Positions 1-8,983 are shown, counted from the stretch's first letter. The stretch: DNA of 64,000 nucleotides from Aciditerrimonas ferrireducens (GCF_023130475.1 NZ_JAKHEX010000011.1:10001-74000); one strand, 5' to 3'. Numbers and translations are program-made. Notes: generated by a model from the letters alone, not told the origin.

Positions 1-775
1 ACCACAAGACGAGCTCCTCGCCCAGGCGGGAGAGGTGGATGCCGAGCAGGGCGAGGTCGAAGAGGGCCTCGGCGACGAAGTCCCGGTCGGCCACGGCGTC
101 GAGCGAGTTGGCGAAGCGGCCAGCGAACCCCAGCTCGGCGGCCACCCCGTCAGGGTCGAGGGGCAGCGAGGACCCCGCCAGGGCACCCGCCCCGAGCGGC
201 GAGACGTTCAAGCGGTCCACCGTCTGGACCAGGCGTTCGAGGTCCCGGTCGAAGGCCCAGGCGTGGGCCAGCAGGTGGTGCGCCAGGAGCACCGGCTGGG
301 CCCGCTGGAGGTGCGTGTAGCCGGGCAGGTAGGCATCGCCGGCCTCGGCTGCCCGCTCCGCCAGGACCCCCATGAGGGCCACGACGGCTTGGGCCACCTC
401 GCCGAGGGCCTGGCGGCAGTAGAGCCGCAGGTCGGTGGCCACCTGGTCGTTGCGGCTGCGGCCGGTGTGGAGCTTCGCCCCGACGTCCCCGGCGATCTCG
501 GTCACCCGTCGCTCGACGGCGGTGTGGATGTCCTCGTCGCCGGGTTGGAAGACGAAGTCGCCACTGGCGAGCTCGGCCTCGACCCGGTCGAGAGCGGCCA
601 GGAGGATCGCGGCCTCCTCCTCGGCGAGCAGCCCGCTTCGGGCCAGGCCCCGGACGTGGGCCCGGGAGCCGATCAGGTCGTGGACCGCCAAGCGGCGATC
701 GAAGCCGAGGCTGGCCGTGTAGGCCATGACCTCCTCGGCGGTCTGCCGGCCCAGCCGGCCTTCCCAGAGGGTCAT
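1..775 (-). CDS. argH: argininosuccinate lyase ArgH, N-terminal part (cut by window edge)
   Basis: Last step of arginine synthesis: cleaves argininosuccinate to arginine and fumarate in the cytoplasm. The frame opens with MTLWEGRLG and stays open for 258 codons to the left edge, so the C-terminal half with the GSSxMPxKxN loop is not visible. The fumarase/aspartase-superfamily segment HTGRSRNDQVATDLRL and the downstream YTHLQRAQPV block are present and are diagnostic for ArgH. The ATG at 775 overlaps the argR stop as ATGA, so translation is probably coupled. It is the last visible gene of the argCJBDFRH operon. Unlike most actinobacterial arginine operons, no argG lies between argR and argH. 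Confidence 0.96.
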   Translation of the reverse strand, partial: MTLWEGRLGRQTAEEVMAYTASLGFDRRLAVHDLIGSRAHVRGLARSGLLAEEEAAILLAALDRVEAELASGDFVFQPGDEDIHTAVERRVTEIAGDVGAKLHTGRSRNDQVATDLRLYCRQALGEVAQAVVALMGVLAERAAEAGDAYLPGYTHLQRAQPVLLAHHLLAHAWAFDRDLERLVQTVDRLNVSPLGAGALAGSSLPLDPDGVAAELGFAGRFANSLDAVADRDFVAEALFDLALLGIHLSRLGEELVLW

Positions 776-1290
776 TCCCCTGCTCCTCCCTCGACCGGCG
801 CGTCCTCGGCGTCCTCCTCGGGGTCCAAACCGGCCAGCACCCGCAGGCGCCGACCCACGGTCGCCGCCCCGACAGCCTCCTCCACCACGACGAGCACCGT
901 GTCGTCACCGGCGACCGTGCCCACCACCCCGACCAGGCCGCTGCGATCCAGGGCCGAGCCCACGACGTGCGCCGAGCCCGGCGGGGTCCGCACGACCACC
1001 AGGGGTCCGGACCAAGCCACGGCCACGGCCCACTCCCCGAGGACCCGCCGGAGGTGGTCCGGCGGCACGATCTGCTGGACCGGCAGCTCGGGCAGGGCGT
1101 AGGCGGTCTCGCCGCCGGCGACCCGGATCTTCACCGCCCCGAGCTCCTCGAGGTCACGGGAGACGGTGGCCTGGGTGGCCTTCACCCCCCGCTCCGCCAA
1201 CAGGGCGACCAGCTGGGCCTGGCTGGCCACCCGCTCCCGCTCCAGCAACTGGGCCACCAGGTGCTGGCGCTGCTGCTTGGAGAGGCTCAC
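772..1290 (-). CDS. argR: arginine repressor ArgR
   Basis: Arginine-responsive transcription regulator of 172 residues. The N-terminal winged helix carries TQATVSRDLEELG (residues 39-51), the classic recognition-helix region. The C-terminal half has the oligomerisation and arginine-binding pattern, including PPGSAHVVGSALD and GTVAGDDTVLVVV. The chosen start is a GTG that overlaps the argF stop as GTGA; the frame stays open further upstream but that part only shadows argF. A short acidic tail follows the C-terminal domain. Encoded inside the operon it is expected to repress, it probably acts at the repeats before argC, which would give autoregulation (inference). Confidence 0.95.
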   Translation of the reverse strand: MSLSKQQRQHLVAQLLERERVASQAQLVALLAERGVKATQATVSRDLEELGAVKIRVAGGETAYALPELPVQQIVPPDHLRRVLGEWAVAVAWSGPLVVVRTPPGSAHVVGSALDRSGLVGVVGTVAGDDTVLVVVEEAVGAATVGRRLRVLAGLDPEEDAEDAPVEGGAGE

Positions 1291-2264
1291 GTCCCGACGG
1301 GACCGGCCGGCCCCGAGGCCCCCGGCGTCCCCCGAGCGTCGTCGGCCGCCCCGAAGAGCCAGGCCAGCAGGCCCCGCATGGCGTGCATGCGGTTCTCCGC
1401 CTGCCGCCAGACCAGGCTCCGTGGCCCCTCGAGCACCCCGGCGCTGATCTCCTCGCCGCGGTGGGCCGGCAGACAGTGCAGGACGACCGCCGCCGGGGCC
1501 ACCCCGAGGAGGCGCTCGTCGACGGTGAACCCGGCGAAGGCCGCCCGCCGCAGCTCCGCCTCGTCCTCCTGGCCCATGGAGGTCCACACGTCGGTGTAGA
1601 TGGCGTCGGCCCCGCAGACCGCTTCCTCCGGGTCGTTCCCGACCTCGACCTCGCCCCCCGCCCGGCCGATCCGGGCCAGGTCGTCGGGGTCAGGCCCGTA
1701 GCCCTCGGGCGAGGCAGTCCGCAGGCGCACCCCGCTCATGGCGCAGGCCAGGGCCAAGGACCGCCAGACGTTGTTCGCGTCCCCCACGTAGGCCACCGTC
1801 GCCCCGGCCAGGCCGCCGAGGTGCTGGCGAAGGGTCAGCAGGTCGGCCAACGCCTGGGTCGGGTGGGCCAGGTCCGAGAGCAGGTTCACCACCGGGACGT
1901 TGCGCTCGGCGTCGTCGAGGGCCCGGGCCATGCGGGCCAGGGTCTGGTGCTCGGCCACCCGGGCGCAGACCGCGGCGTGGTAGCAGGCCAGGGTGCGGGC
2001 CACGTCCTCGGCGCTCTCCCGCCGGTCGATCCCGACCTCCTCGGCCCCGATGGTCACCGGGTGGCCCCCCAAGGCCACGACCGCCATCTCGGCGGCATTC
2101 CGGGTCCGGGCCGAGGGGCGCTGGAAGACGAGGGCGACGCCCTGGCCGGCCAGGACGGGGGGAAGGGAGGACGGGGGTCGCTCGGCCAGGTCCAAGATGG
2201 CGGTCAGCTCCTCGCAGGACAGGTCGTCGACGTCGAGGACGTGCCGGGTCCCGCGCGGGGTCAC
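1287..2264 (-). CDS. argF: ornithine carbamoyltransferase ArgF
   Basis: Makes citrulline from ornithine and carbamoyl phosphate. The 325-residue protein has the carbamoyl-phosphate loop SARTR (51-55), HPTQALADL (from residue 134) and the ornithine-side HCLP motif (263-266). Length is normal for the family. The GTG start at 2264 overlaps the argD stop as GTGA. Carbamoyl phosphate would be supplied by CarAB, encoded about 36 kb away in the same window. HCLP distinguishes it from aspartate carbamoyltransferase PyrB, also encoded here. Confidence 0.96.
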   Translation of the reverse strand: MTPRGTRHVLDVDDLSCEELTAILDLAERPPSSLPPVLAGQGVALVFQRPSARTRNAAEMAVVALGGHPVTIGAEEVGIDRRESAEDVARTLACYHAAVCARVAEHQTLARMARALDDAERNVPVVNLLSDLAHPTQALADLLTLRQHLGGLAGATVAYVGDANNVWRSLALACAMSGVRLRTASPEGYGPDPDDLARIGRAGGEVEVGNDPEEAVCGADAIYTDVWTSMGQEDEAELRRAAFAGFTVDERLLGVAPAAVVLHCLPAHRGEEISAGVLEGPRSLVWRQAENRMHAMRGLLAWLFGAADDARGTPGASGPAGPVGT

Positions 2265-3439
2265 GATCCTCCCCCCGTGCGCTCCAGGACCCCGCCGAGG
2301 ATCCCAAGGGCCTCGTCGACCTCGGCCTCGCTCACCAGGAGGGGCGGGGCCAGCCGCAGGGTGTCGGGACGAGGAGCGTTCACCACCAGGCCGGCCCGAA
2401 GCGCCTCGGTCGTCACCGCCTTCGCCCGCGGCTCCTCGAGCCCCACGCCGAGCAGCAGCCCCTTGCCCCGCACCTCGGCCACCCCGGGGAGTCCGCGCAG
2501 GCCCTCCCGCAGCCGTCGGCCGGCCCGCTCGGCCCGTTCGGGCGCTCCCAGCTCGACCATGGTCTGGAGGGTAGCCCGCGCCGCCGCGGCGGCCAGCGGC
2601 TGGCCCCCGAAGGTCGTGCCGTGGTCACCCGGCTCGAACGCCTCGGCCACCTCCCGCCGGGCCCAGCACGCGCCGATCGGCGCCCCGTTGCCGAGGGCCT
2701 TCGCCACGGTCACGACGTCGGGCTCGACCCCCTCGTGCTGGAAGGCGAACCACCGCCCGGTGCGACCCAGGCCGGTCTGGACCTCGTCCACCATGAGCAG
2801 GGCCCCGGCCTCCCGGCAGCGCTCGGCCACGGCCCGGAGGTAGCCGGGCCGGGGCTCGACCACCCCGGCCTCGCCCTGGATGGCCTCCAGGAGCACCGCC
2901 CCGACCTGCCCGTCGCCCATGGCGTCCTCGAGGCTCGGCAGGTCGTCGTAGGGCACCTGGCGGAAACCCCCCGGCAGGGGGGCGAAGGGGGCTTGCTTCT
3001 CGGGTTGCCCCGTGGCCGCCAGCGCCCCGAGGGTCCGGCCGTGGAAGGAGCCGACGGCGCTCACCACCACCGGCCGTCCTGGGCGGGCTCGGCGCGCCAG
3101 CTTGATGGCCGCCTCGTTCGCCTCGGCCCCGGAGTTGCAGAAGAAGACCAGGCCGCCAGCCGGCTGGCCGTCCCCGACCAGGTCGTCGAGCAGCCCGGCG
3201 ACCTCCTCCCCGAGGGTCGTCCGGAAGAGGTTCGAGACGTGCAGCAGGGTCCGGGCCTGGCTGGCCAGGGCCTCGGCCACCGCCGGGTGGGCGTGGCCGA
3301 GGGAGACCACCGCGATGCCGCTCAGGAAGTCCAGGTAGCGCCGCCCGGTGTCGTCGTAGAGCTCGCAACCTCGACCCCGGACGAAGGTCACCGGCGCCGG
3401 GGCGTAGGTCGGCATGAGCCGGCTCGGCCGGTCGGTCAT
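2261..3439 (-). CDS. argD: acetylornithine aminotransferase ArgD
   Basis: PLP-dependent class-III aminotransferase converting N-acetylglutamate semialdehyde to N-acetylornithine with glutamate as amino donor. The 392-residue protein shows the SGAEANEAAIKLAR phosphate-binding segment, the MVDEVQTGLGRTG block that stacks and hydrogen-bonds the cofactor ring, and the Schiff-base lysine at about residue 247 in TVAKALGNG. The ATG at 3439 overlaps the argB stop as ATGA. Position between argB and argF is the standard actinobacterial order. Some ArgD enzymes also serve lysine synthesis as DapC; the sequence alone does not exclude this. Confidence 0.96.
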   Translation of the reverse strand: MTDRPSRLMPTYAPAPVTFVRGRGCELYDDTGRRYLDFLSGIAVVSLGHAHPAVAEALASQARTLLHVSNLFRTTLGEEVAGLLDDLVGDGQPAGGLVFFCNSGAEANEAAIKLARRARPGRPVVVSAVGSFHGRTLGALAATGQPEKQAPFAPLPGGFRQVPYDDLPSLEDAMGDGQVGAVLLEAIQGEAGVVEPRPGYLRAVAERCREAGALLMVDEVQTGLGRTGRWFAFQHEGVEPDVVTVAKALGNGAPIGACWARREVAEAFEPGDHGTTFGGQPLAAAAARATLQTMVELGAPERAERAGRRLREGLRGLPGVAEVRGKGLLLGVGLEEPRAKAVTTEALRAGLVVNAPRPDTLRLAPPLLVSEAEVDEALGILGGVLERTGGGS

Positions 3440-4413
3440 CGTGTCTCCTCCCCGGACGCACCGACGCCGGGCTCGGCGGTCACCATGGTGCCGACCCCGG
3501 CGTCGGTGAAGACCTCCAGCAGCAATGCGTGGGGCACCCGCCCGTCGAGGATGTGGGCCTGGCGCACCCCGTGGCGCACGGCGTGGGCGCAGGCCCGCAC
3601 CTTCGGCACCATGCCGCCCCGGGCCGCGCCCTCAGCCACGAGCCGGTCCAGGTCCTCGGGCCGGCACTGGGCCAGGACGCTGCCGGGGTCCTCCGGGTCG
3701 GCCCGCAGACCGGCGACGTCCGTGAGGTAGACGAGCTTGGTCGCCTCGAGGGCCTCGGCCAGGGCCCCTGCCACGGTGTCGGCATTGATGTTGTAGGCCT
3801 GCCCGGCCGGGTCGGCCCCGATGGTGGCCACCACCGGGATCAGGCCCTGGGCCAGGAGCCGTTGCAGGATCGTGGGATCGACCGCCGCCACGTCGCCCAC
3901 GTAGCCCAGGGACTCGTCCCGGGCCGCGGCCTGGATGAGGTTGGCGTCCTCGCCCGAGAGGCCCACCGCCAGGGGCCCGTGGACGTTGATGGCCGAGACC
4001 AGGTCCCGGTTCACCTTGCCGACCAGGACCATCCGGGCGATCTCGAGGGTCTCGGCGTCGGTGACCCGCAGGCCGTCCCGGAACTCGGGCTCCTTGCCCA
4101 ACCGGGCCATGAGCTCGCCGATCTGGGGGCCGCCCCCGTGGACCACCACCGGCAGCATGCCGACCGAGCGCATGAGGACCACGTCCTCGGCGAACGAGGC
4201 CCGGGCGGCCGCCTCCCCGCCGGTGCCCTCGGCCCCGAGGGCGTTGCCCCCGTACTTCACCACGACCACCGCCCCCCAGAACCGACGGATGTAGGGCAGG
4301 GCCTCCACCAGCACCGCCGCCTTCTCGGCGGCGCCTGGCACCGCCGCGCCCCGCGGCAGGGACCCGGGCCGGCGGGGATCGGGCGTGACCTGGTCGACCC
4401 CGGGGGCGCTCAC
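3436..4413 (-). CDS. argB: acetylglutamate kinase ArgB
   Basis: Phosphorylates N-acetylglutamate with ATP, the usual feedback-controlled step. The 325-residue amino-acid kinase has VKYGGNAL near residue 53, VVHGGGPQIGELM near 92, the substrate motif YNINADTVAGALAEAL, and the C-terminal GGMVPKVRAC block. The start is a GTG at 4413 overlapping the argJ stop as GTGA. An extension of about 28 residues before AEKAAVLVEALPYI is compatible with arginine-sensitive enzymes, which carry an N-terminal helix; that inhibition by arginine occurs here is inference. Confidence 0.95.
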   Translation of the reverse strand: MSAPGVDQVTPDPRRPGSLPRGAAVPGAAEKAAVLVEALPYIRRFWGAVVVVKYGGNALGAEGTGGEAAARASFAEDVVLMRSVGMLPVVVHGGGPQIGELMARLGKEPEFRDGLRVTDAETLEIARMVLVGKVNRDLVSAINVHGPLAVGLSGEDANLIQAAARDESLGYVGDVAAVDPTILQRLLAQGLIPVVATIGADPAGQAYNINADTVAGALAEALEATKLVYLTDVAGLRADPEDPGSVLAQCRPEDLDRLVAEGAARGGMVPKVRACAHAVRHGVRQAHILDGRVPHALLLEVFTDAGVGTMVTAEPGVGASGEETR

Positions 4414-5594
4414 GAGGTCCTCCGGTTCTCGGCCAGGTAGCCCTCGCTCAGATCCGTGGTCAGCACCGCCGCCCGGCCGGTTCCCAAGCCGAGATCGCAG
4501 GTGATCTCCACCTCCCGGCCGGCCAGGTGGGCGGCCACCGCCTCGGTGTCGTGGGGCACCGCCACCCCCGCCCGGCAGACCTCGACGCCGCCATAGGCCA
4601 CGCGCACCCGGTCCAGCTCGAAGGCCACCTGGGCCGCCCCGAGCTCGCTCACCACCCGGCCCCAGTAGGGGTCGGCGCCGTTCAAGGAGCACTGGACGAG
4701 CTGGGACTCGGCCACCTTCCGGGCGGCCCGGTGGGCCTCCTCGTCGTCGAGGGCGCCCTCGACCCGCACCACCGCCACCTTCGTGCCCCCCTCGGCGTCC
4801 TGGGCCATCTGCCGGGCCAGCCGGCCGCAGGCGTCGGTGAGGGCCGCGGCGAGGGCGTCGGCCGAGGGTCGCCGGCCACTGGCCCCGCTGGCCAGGACCA
4901 GCACGGTGTCGTTCGTCGAGGTGGCCCCGTCGACGCTCAGGCGATTGAAGGTCGGCTCGATGGCCTGTCGGAGCGCCGCCTGGAGCACCGCCGGCTCGAC
5001 CACCGCGTCGGTGGTCAGCACCGCCAGCATCGTGGCCATCCGCGGCGAGAGCATGGCCGCGCCCTTGGCCATGCCGCCGACCGTCCACCCCTCGCCCTCG
5101 ACCGCCACCTCCTTCGGGACCGTGTCGGTCGTCATGATCGCCCGGGCTGCCAGCTCGGCCTGCTCCCGCCCGGGGCCCCGTCCGGCGACCAGGGCTGGCA
5201 GACGAGGACGGACGACCTCCAGGGGGAACGGGAACCCGATGAGACCGGTCTGACAGATCAGGACCGCCTCGGCCGCGATTCCCTCATCGGGCCGGAGCAG
5301 CCGGGCCACCTCCCCGCAGAGCGCCTCGCACGCCGCCACCCCCGCCGGGCCGGTCGCGGCGTTGGCGTTCCCGCTCGTCAGGAGGACCGCCGCCGCCCGC
5401 TGGCCGCTAGCGGCCAGGTGCCGGCGGGACACCTGGACGGGCGCCGCCGCAGCCTTGTTCGTGGTGAAGACCCCGGCAGCCGGCACCGCCGCGCCGTCGG
5501 CCGTCGCCACCAGGGCCAGGTCCAGCTTCCCCTCGGGCTTGATGCCCCCGGCCCCGCCGCTGGCGACGAAACCGGCCGGTCGGGTCACGCTCAC
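4410..5594 (-). CDS. argJ: bifunctional ornithine acetyltransferase / N-acetylglutamate synthase ArgJ
   Basis: Transfers acetyl from N-acetylornithine to glutamate, making the pathway cyclic, and in bifunctional members also uses acetyl-CoA. The 394-residue precursor has the self-cleavage site at MAT-ML: Thr188 in AKGAAMLSPRMATML would become the N-terminal nucleophile of the beta chain. LTSGNANAATG in the alpha chain and NDTVLVLASG in the beta chain are conserved. The GTG at 5594 overlaps the argC stop as GTGA. With ArgJ present, neither argA nor argE is needed for the main route. Confidence 0.96.
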   Translation of the reverse strand: MSVTRPAGFVASGGAGGIKPEGKLDLALVATADGAAVPAAGVFTTNKAAAAPVQVSRRHLAASGQRAAAVLLTSGNANAATGPAGVAACEALCGEVARLLRPDEGIAAEAVLICQTGLIGFPFPLEVVRPRLPALVAGRGPGREQAELAARAIMTTDTVPKEVAVEGEGWTVGGMAKGAAMLSPRMATMLAVLTTDAVVEPAVLQAALRQAIEPTFNRLSVDGATSTNDTVLVLASGASGRRPSADALAAALTDACGRLARQMAQDAEGGTKVAVVRVEGALDDEEAHRAARKVAESQLVQCSLNGADPYWGRVVSELGAAQVAFELDRVRVAYGGVEVCRAGVAVPHDTEAVAAHLAGREVEITCDLGLGTGRAAVLTTDLSEGYLAENRRTS

Positions 5595-6610
5595 GGGTAC
5601 ACCCCCACGCCGCTCAAGCCGGTCGTCTCCGGCGCTCCAAGGGCCACGTTCGCCGCCTGGACCGCTTGGCCCGACGCCCCCCGCACGAGGTTGTCGATGG
5701 CCGCCAGCACCACCAGCCAGCCGGTTCGCTCGTCCACTCGGGCCGAGAGGTGCACGGCGTTCGAGCCGAGGGTGGCCTTCGTGGTCGGCAGCCGTTCGTC
5801 CACCACCACGAAGGGCTCACCCCGGTAGCGCTCCGCCAGGAGGGCCAGGGCGCCGGCGGTGTCGAGGGTCCGTTCGGGCCCCAGGCGGGCGTAGCAGGTC
5901 GCCAGGATGCCCCGGGTCATGGGGGCCAGGTGGGGGACGAAGAGGACCCGGGCCCCGCTCTCCTGCTCGATCTCGGGGGTGTGCCGGTGCCGGGGCAGGC
6001 CATAGGCGCTGAACGTCCCGTCGACGGTGGCGAACTGGGTGGCCTCCCCGCCGCCGCTCCCCGCGCCCGAGACCCCGCTGGCCGCGTCCACCAGGCAGTC
6101 CTCGGGCACCACCACCCCGGCGTCCACGAAGGGACGCAGGGCCAGCGCCGCCGCCGTCGGGTAGCAACCCGGCGCAGCCACCAGCGTGGCCCCGGCCAGC
6201 TCGGCCCGGTGCAGCTCCGGCAAGCCGTAGACGAACCGGCCGAGCAGCTCCGGGGCCCGGTGCGGGCCGCCGTACCAGGCCTCGTAGACGGCCGGGTCCT
6301 TCAGGCGGAAGTCGGCGGCCAGGTCCACCACCAGGCCCACCCGTCCCACCAGGGACGGGACGACCTCCTGGGACTGCCCGTGGGGCAGGCAGAAGAAGAC
6401 GAGGTCCAAGCCGTCGAGCCCCCCGGGGTCGAGGGCCTCGAACCGCAGGGTCGGGTAGGCGGCGGCCAGCGACGGCACCCGGTCGGCCACCGCCTGGCCG
6501 GCGTGCTGCTGGGCCGTCACCACCCGGACCGACCAGGCCGGCTGGAGGGTCGCCAGCCGCAACAGCTCCATGCCGGTGAAGCCCGATCCCCCGACGATCC
6601 CGACGTTCAT
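5591..6610 (-). CDS. argC: N-acetyl-gamma-glutamyl-phosphate reductase ArgC
   Basis: NADPH-dependent reduction of N-acetylglutamyl phosphate to the semialdehyde; first gene of the operon. The 339-residue protein opens with the Rossmann motif MNVGIVGGSGFTGMELLRL. The catalytic cysteine is Cys149 in APGCYPTAA. The ATG sits 6 nt after a candidate -10 hexamer (TAGATA on the minus strand), so the message is probably leaderless, which also explains the absence of a ribosome-binding site. It is transcribed away from a small unknown gene across an 87-bp intergenic region holding inverted repeats that may bind ArgR. Confidence 0.96.
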   Translation of the reverse strand: MNVGIVGGSGFTGMELLRLATLQPAWSVRVVTAQQHAGQAVADRVPSLAAAYPTLRFEALDPGGLDGLDLVFFCLPHGQSQEVVPSLVGRVGLVVDLAADFRLKDPAVYEAWYGGPHRAPELLGRFVYGLPELHRAELAGATLVAAPGCYPTAAALALRPFVDAGVVVPEDCLVDAASGVSGAGSGGGEATQFATVDGTFSAYGLPRHRHTPEIEQESGARVLFVPHLAPMTRGILATCYARLGPERTLDTAGALALLAERYRGEPFVVVDERLPTTKATLGSNAVHLSARVDERTGWLVVLAAIDNLVRGASGQAVQAANVALGAPETTGLSGVGVYP

Positions 6611-6697
6611 GTCGCATATCTATCACATTCAACGCATGAGCATGCAATCAGCCTCGCCACGTGTTGCATTTTCAGTGTGTTCTGTTATGCTTCGGTC
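6611..6697. promoter_or_regulatory. divergent argC / unknown-gene promoter with ARG-box-like repeats
   Basis: A conspicuously AT-richer 87-bp spacer. On the plus strand TTGCAT (6664-6669), a 16-bp spacer, TATGCT (6686-6691) and 6 nt lead straight to the ATG at 6698. On the minus strand TAGATA (6622-6617) lies 6 nt before the argC ATG. Both transcripts would therefore be leaderless. The spacer also has an inverted repeat GCATG-AG-CATGC (6634-6645) and a split pair ATGCAA (6642-6647) / TTGCAT (6664-6669). These TGCAT-rich repeats resemble ARG-box half-sites, and argR is in the operon. Binding by ArgR is inference. Confidence 0.55.
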
Positions 6698-7105
6698 ATG
6701 CCCGATCCCCTGCCTCCGGCGGCTCCGCTCGGCACCCCGCTGGCGGTCGATCTCCTCCTGGCCGTCCCCGAGCTCGCCCCCGCCTACCTCGAGCAGGTGG
6801 CCAGCACCGACGAGGAGCCCGACGAGGCGACCCTCCTCGAGCTGCTGGCCGAGCTCCTCGACGCCCTCCTGGGATCCCCGCAGACGGCCGCCGGCCCAGA
6901 CCCGGCAGAAGGGACAGAAGGGACCCGCCCGCCCTCGGTCGTCGCCCACGCCGCCCTCGGATGCCTCGAGGCCGCCCTCGAGCGAGACCCGGACCTCGCC
7001 GACGCGGTCAGCTGGTCGTTCCTCGACGGCCTCTCCCCGCAGCTGCGCCGAGGTCTCCGACCCGACTTCGGCCCCCGGCTCCGGCGCTGCGACGAGGAGG
7101 CGTGA
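6698..7105 (+). CDS. small acidic protein of unknown function
   Basis: A 135-residue protein that I do not recognise with certainty. It is strongly acidic in its first half, predicted all-helical (leucine-rich stretches around residues 15-25 and 45-60), with no signal peptide or membrane helix. A low-complexity Gly/Pro/Glu stretch near the middle separates two helical blocks; the second contains HAALGCLEAALERDPDLADAV followed by SWSFLDGLSP. This layout resembles DUF7674-type small proteins, but that is a weak impression. The ATG sits 6 nt after a good -10 (TATGCT), so it is probably leaderless. It is divergent from argC and converges on the LOG-family gene. Confidence 0.75.
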   Translation: MPDPLPPAAPLGTPLAVDLLLAVPELAPAYLEQVASTDEEPDEATLLELLAELLDALLGSPQTAAGPDPAEGTEGTRPPSVVAHAALGCLEAALERDPDLADAVSWSFLDGLSPQLRRGLRPDFGPRLRRCDEEA

Positions 7106-7125
7106 GGCCCCGGGCCCGGTTGCCC

Positions 7126-7677
7126 TCAGCCCGCCGCACCCTCGCCGAGCAGCTCGTCCAGGAGCTCCTCCGGATCGCAGCGCACGACCAGGTCGGCCAC
7201 GGCGGCCGGCCGGAGGAAGCCTTCGGCGACGACCGTCTGGAGGAACCCCCGCAGACCGTCGTAGAACCCTCCGACGTCCAACAGTCCCACCGGCTTGCCG
7301 TGGAGCCCGAGCTGCGCCCAGGTGAGGACCTCGAAGAGCTCCTCCAGGGTGCCGATCCCCCCGGGCAGGGCCACGAAGGCGTCGGCCAGGGCAGCCATGC
7401 GGGCCTTGCGCTGGTGCATGTCGGCCACCACCTCGAGCTCGCCCACACCGGGATGACCGAGCTCCTTCGCCAGGAGGTGCTCCGGGATCACCCCCAGCAC
7501 CTCGCCCCCCGCCTCCAGGGCCGCGTCGGCCAGGGCACCCATGAGCCCCACTCGGGCACCCCCGTAGACCAGCCGGCACCCCCGGCGGGCCAGGGCGCGC
7601 CCGACGGTCCGGGCCGCCTCCCGGTACGCCGGCCGCCGACCGGCGCTCGAGCCGCAGAACACGGTGACGCTCGGCAC
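7126..7677 (-). CDS. LOG-family phosphoribohydrolase (TIGR00730 type)
   Basis: A 183-residue Rossmann-like protein with the LOG signature PGGIGTLEE (residues 105-113) and the upstream MHQRKARM segment (87-94) that contributes the conserved arginine. Family members cleave nucleoside 5'-monophosphates such as cytokinin ribotides to free base plus ribose 5-phosphate; some hydrolyse AMP. The exact substrate in this organism cannot be read from sequence. The start is a GTG at 7677. It stands just downstream of the acyl-CoA dehydrogenase gene (35-bp gap, same strand) and converges on the small acidic protein gene. Confidence 0.88.
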   Translation of the reverse strand: MPSVTVFCGSSAGRRPAYREAARTVGRALARRGCRLVYGGARVGLMGALADAALEAGGEVLGVIPEHLLAKELGHPGVGELEVVADMHQRKARMAALADAFVALPGGIGTLEELFEVLTWAQLGLHGKPVGLLDVGGFYDGLRGFLQTVVAEGFLRPAAVADLVVRCDPEELLDELLGEGAAG

Positions 7678-7712
7678 CCGCCCAGTCTGCCCGAGGGCCC
7701 CCCGGGACCGGC

Positions 7713-8960
7713 TCAGCCCTCGAGCAGGGCCCGGGCCACGTGGGTCACCTGGACCTCGTCGGTCCCGGCGTAGATCTGGAACACCTTGGCGTCCCGGGCC
7801 AGCTGCTCGACCCGGGAACTGGCCAGGTAGCCCGAGCCGCCCATGAGCTGCACGGCCTCCAGGCTCACCTCGACGGCGGCCCGGGCGGCGTAGAGCTTCA
7901 TGGCCGAGGCCTCGGCCAAACTGAGCGGCCGGCCGGCCGCGTCGGCCGCCAGGGCCCGCAGGACCAGGTTCTCGACGTTCAGCCGGGCCACCTCCATCAT
8001 CGCCAGCTTCAGCTGGACCAGCTGCAGCTGGCCGATGGGCCGCTCCCAGAGGGTCCGCTCCTTGGCGAAGGCCACGCTGCGCTCCAGGCAGCGCTCGATG
8101 ACCCCGAGGGCCATGGCCGCCACCCCGGCCCGCTCGGCCGTGAAGTTCTCCTTCGCACTCTCCCGCCCGGCCGGCGCCGCCAGGGCCGCCGGACCGCCGA
8201 GGAGCCGGTCCATGCCGACCCGGACGTCGCTCAGGAACAGCTCACCGGTCGGCGAGGAGTGCAGGCCCATCTTCCGCAGCGGCGGCGACTGCGCCAAGCC
8301 GGCCATGCCCCGGTCCAGGACGAAGGTCAGCACCGGCCGCTGCCGGGGCGGGACGCCGCTGCCGTCGTCCAGCTTGGCGTAGAGCACGATGGTGTCGGCG
8401 TGGGGGCCGTTCGTGATGAAGGTCTTCGAGCCGTTCAGCACGAAGCCGTCCCCGTCGGGCCGGGCCGTGGTCCGCATGCCGCCCAGGGCGTCGGAGCCCG
8501 AGTCCGGCTCGGTGATGGCCCAGGCCCCGACCTTCTCGAAGGTGGCCAGGTCCCGGCCCCAGCGCTCGACCTGCTCGGCCGTGCCCGACCGCAGGATGGT
8601 CCCGGCGGCCAGGCCCAGGCTCACCCCCATGGCGGTCACGATCCCCGGACAGACCCGGGAGAGCTCGATCACCGGCACCAGGGCAAAGGCCAGGCCGCCG
8701 GCTGCGGGCTGCCCGGCCCCCTCCTCGGCCCCCTGCCCCGCCGCCGCGCCGGCCTCGGCCGCCCGCCGGCGCGCCACCAGCCGGTCGACCCGCTGGCGGG
8801 CCAGCTCGTCCAGGCCGAAGGTCCGGACGAGCTTCCGGATGACCCCGTAGGGCGGCAGGTCCCCGTGCTCGAGCTCGTCCACCAGCGGCTCGACCTCCGC
8901 CTCCACGAAGGCCCGGACCGCCTTGCGCAGCGCCAGGTGCTCCTCCGACCAGCCTTCCAT
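7713..8960 (-). CDS. acyl-CoA dehydrogenase family protein
   Basis: FAD flavoenzyme of 415 residues that should oxidise an acyl-CoA at the alpha-beta bond. Landmarks are the FAD/substrate segment [15 protein letters not shown] (about 148-162), [13 protein letters not shown] (about 178-190) and the C-terminal [23 protein letters not shown] region. The Glu of the usual YEGT catalytic site is replaced by Ala (YAGTDE, Ala398). Glu276 in FTAERAG lies where isovaleryl- and long-chain enzymes carry their catalytic base, suggesting that group. An Ala/Gly-rich insertion at residues 66-90 is unusual and perhaps a flexible loop. Substrate unknown. Confidence 0.9.
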   Translation of the reverse strand: MEGWSEEHLALRKAVRAFVEAEVEPLVDELEHGDLPPYGVIRKLVRTFGLDELARQRVDRLVARRRAAEAGAAAGQGAEEGAGQPAAGGLAFALVPVIELSRVCPGIVTAMGVSLGLAAGTILRSGTAEQVERWGRDLATFEKVGAWAITEPDSGSDALGGMRTTARPDGDGFVLNGSKTFITNGPHADTIVLYAKLDDGSGVPPRQRPVLTFVLDRGMAGLAQSPPLRKMGLHSSPTGELFLSDVRVGMDRLLGGPAALAAPAGRESAKENFTAERAGVAAMALGVIERCLERSVAFAKERTLWERPIGQLQLVQLKLAMMEVARLNVENLVLRALAADAAGRPLSLAEASAMKLYAARAAVEVSLEAVQLMGGSGYLASSRVEQLARDAKVFQIYAGTDEVQVTHVARALLEG

Positions 8961-8983
8961 CGCCCCTCCTCGACCCCGATCTC

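Noticed and set aside
726-2843. Long open frame on the plus strand across argR, argF and argD
   Set aside because: Composition is Arg/Pro-rich and no family motif appears. It is the antisense shadow of well-supported minus-strand arginine genes in very GC-rich DNA.
7106-7125. Intrinsic terminator between the small acidic gene and the LOG-family gene
   Set aside because: Only 20 bp of GC-rich sequence, with no stable stem plus T-tract.
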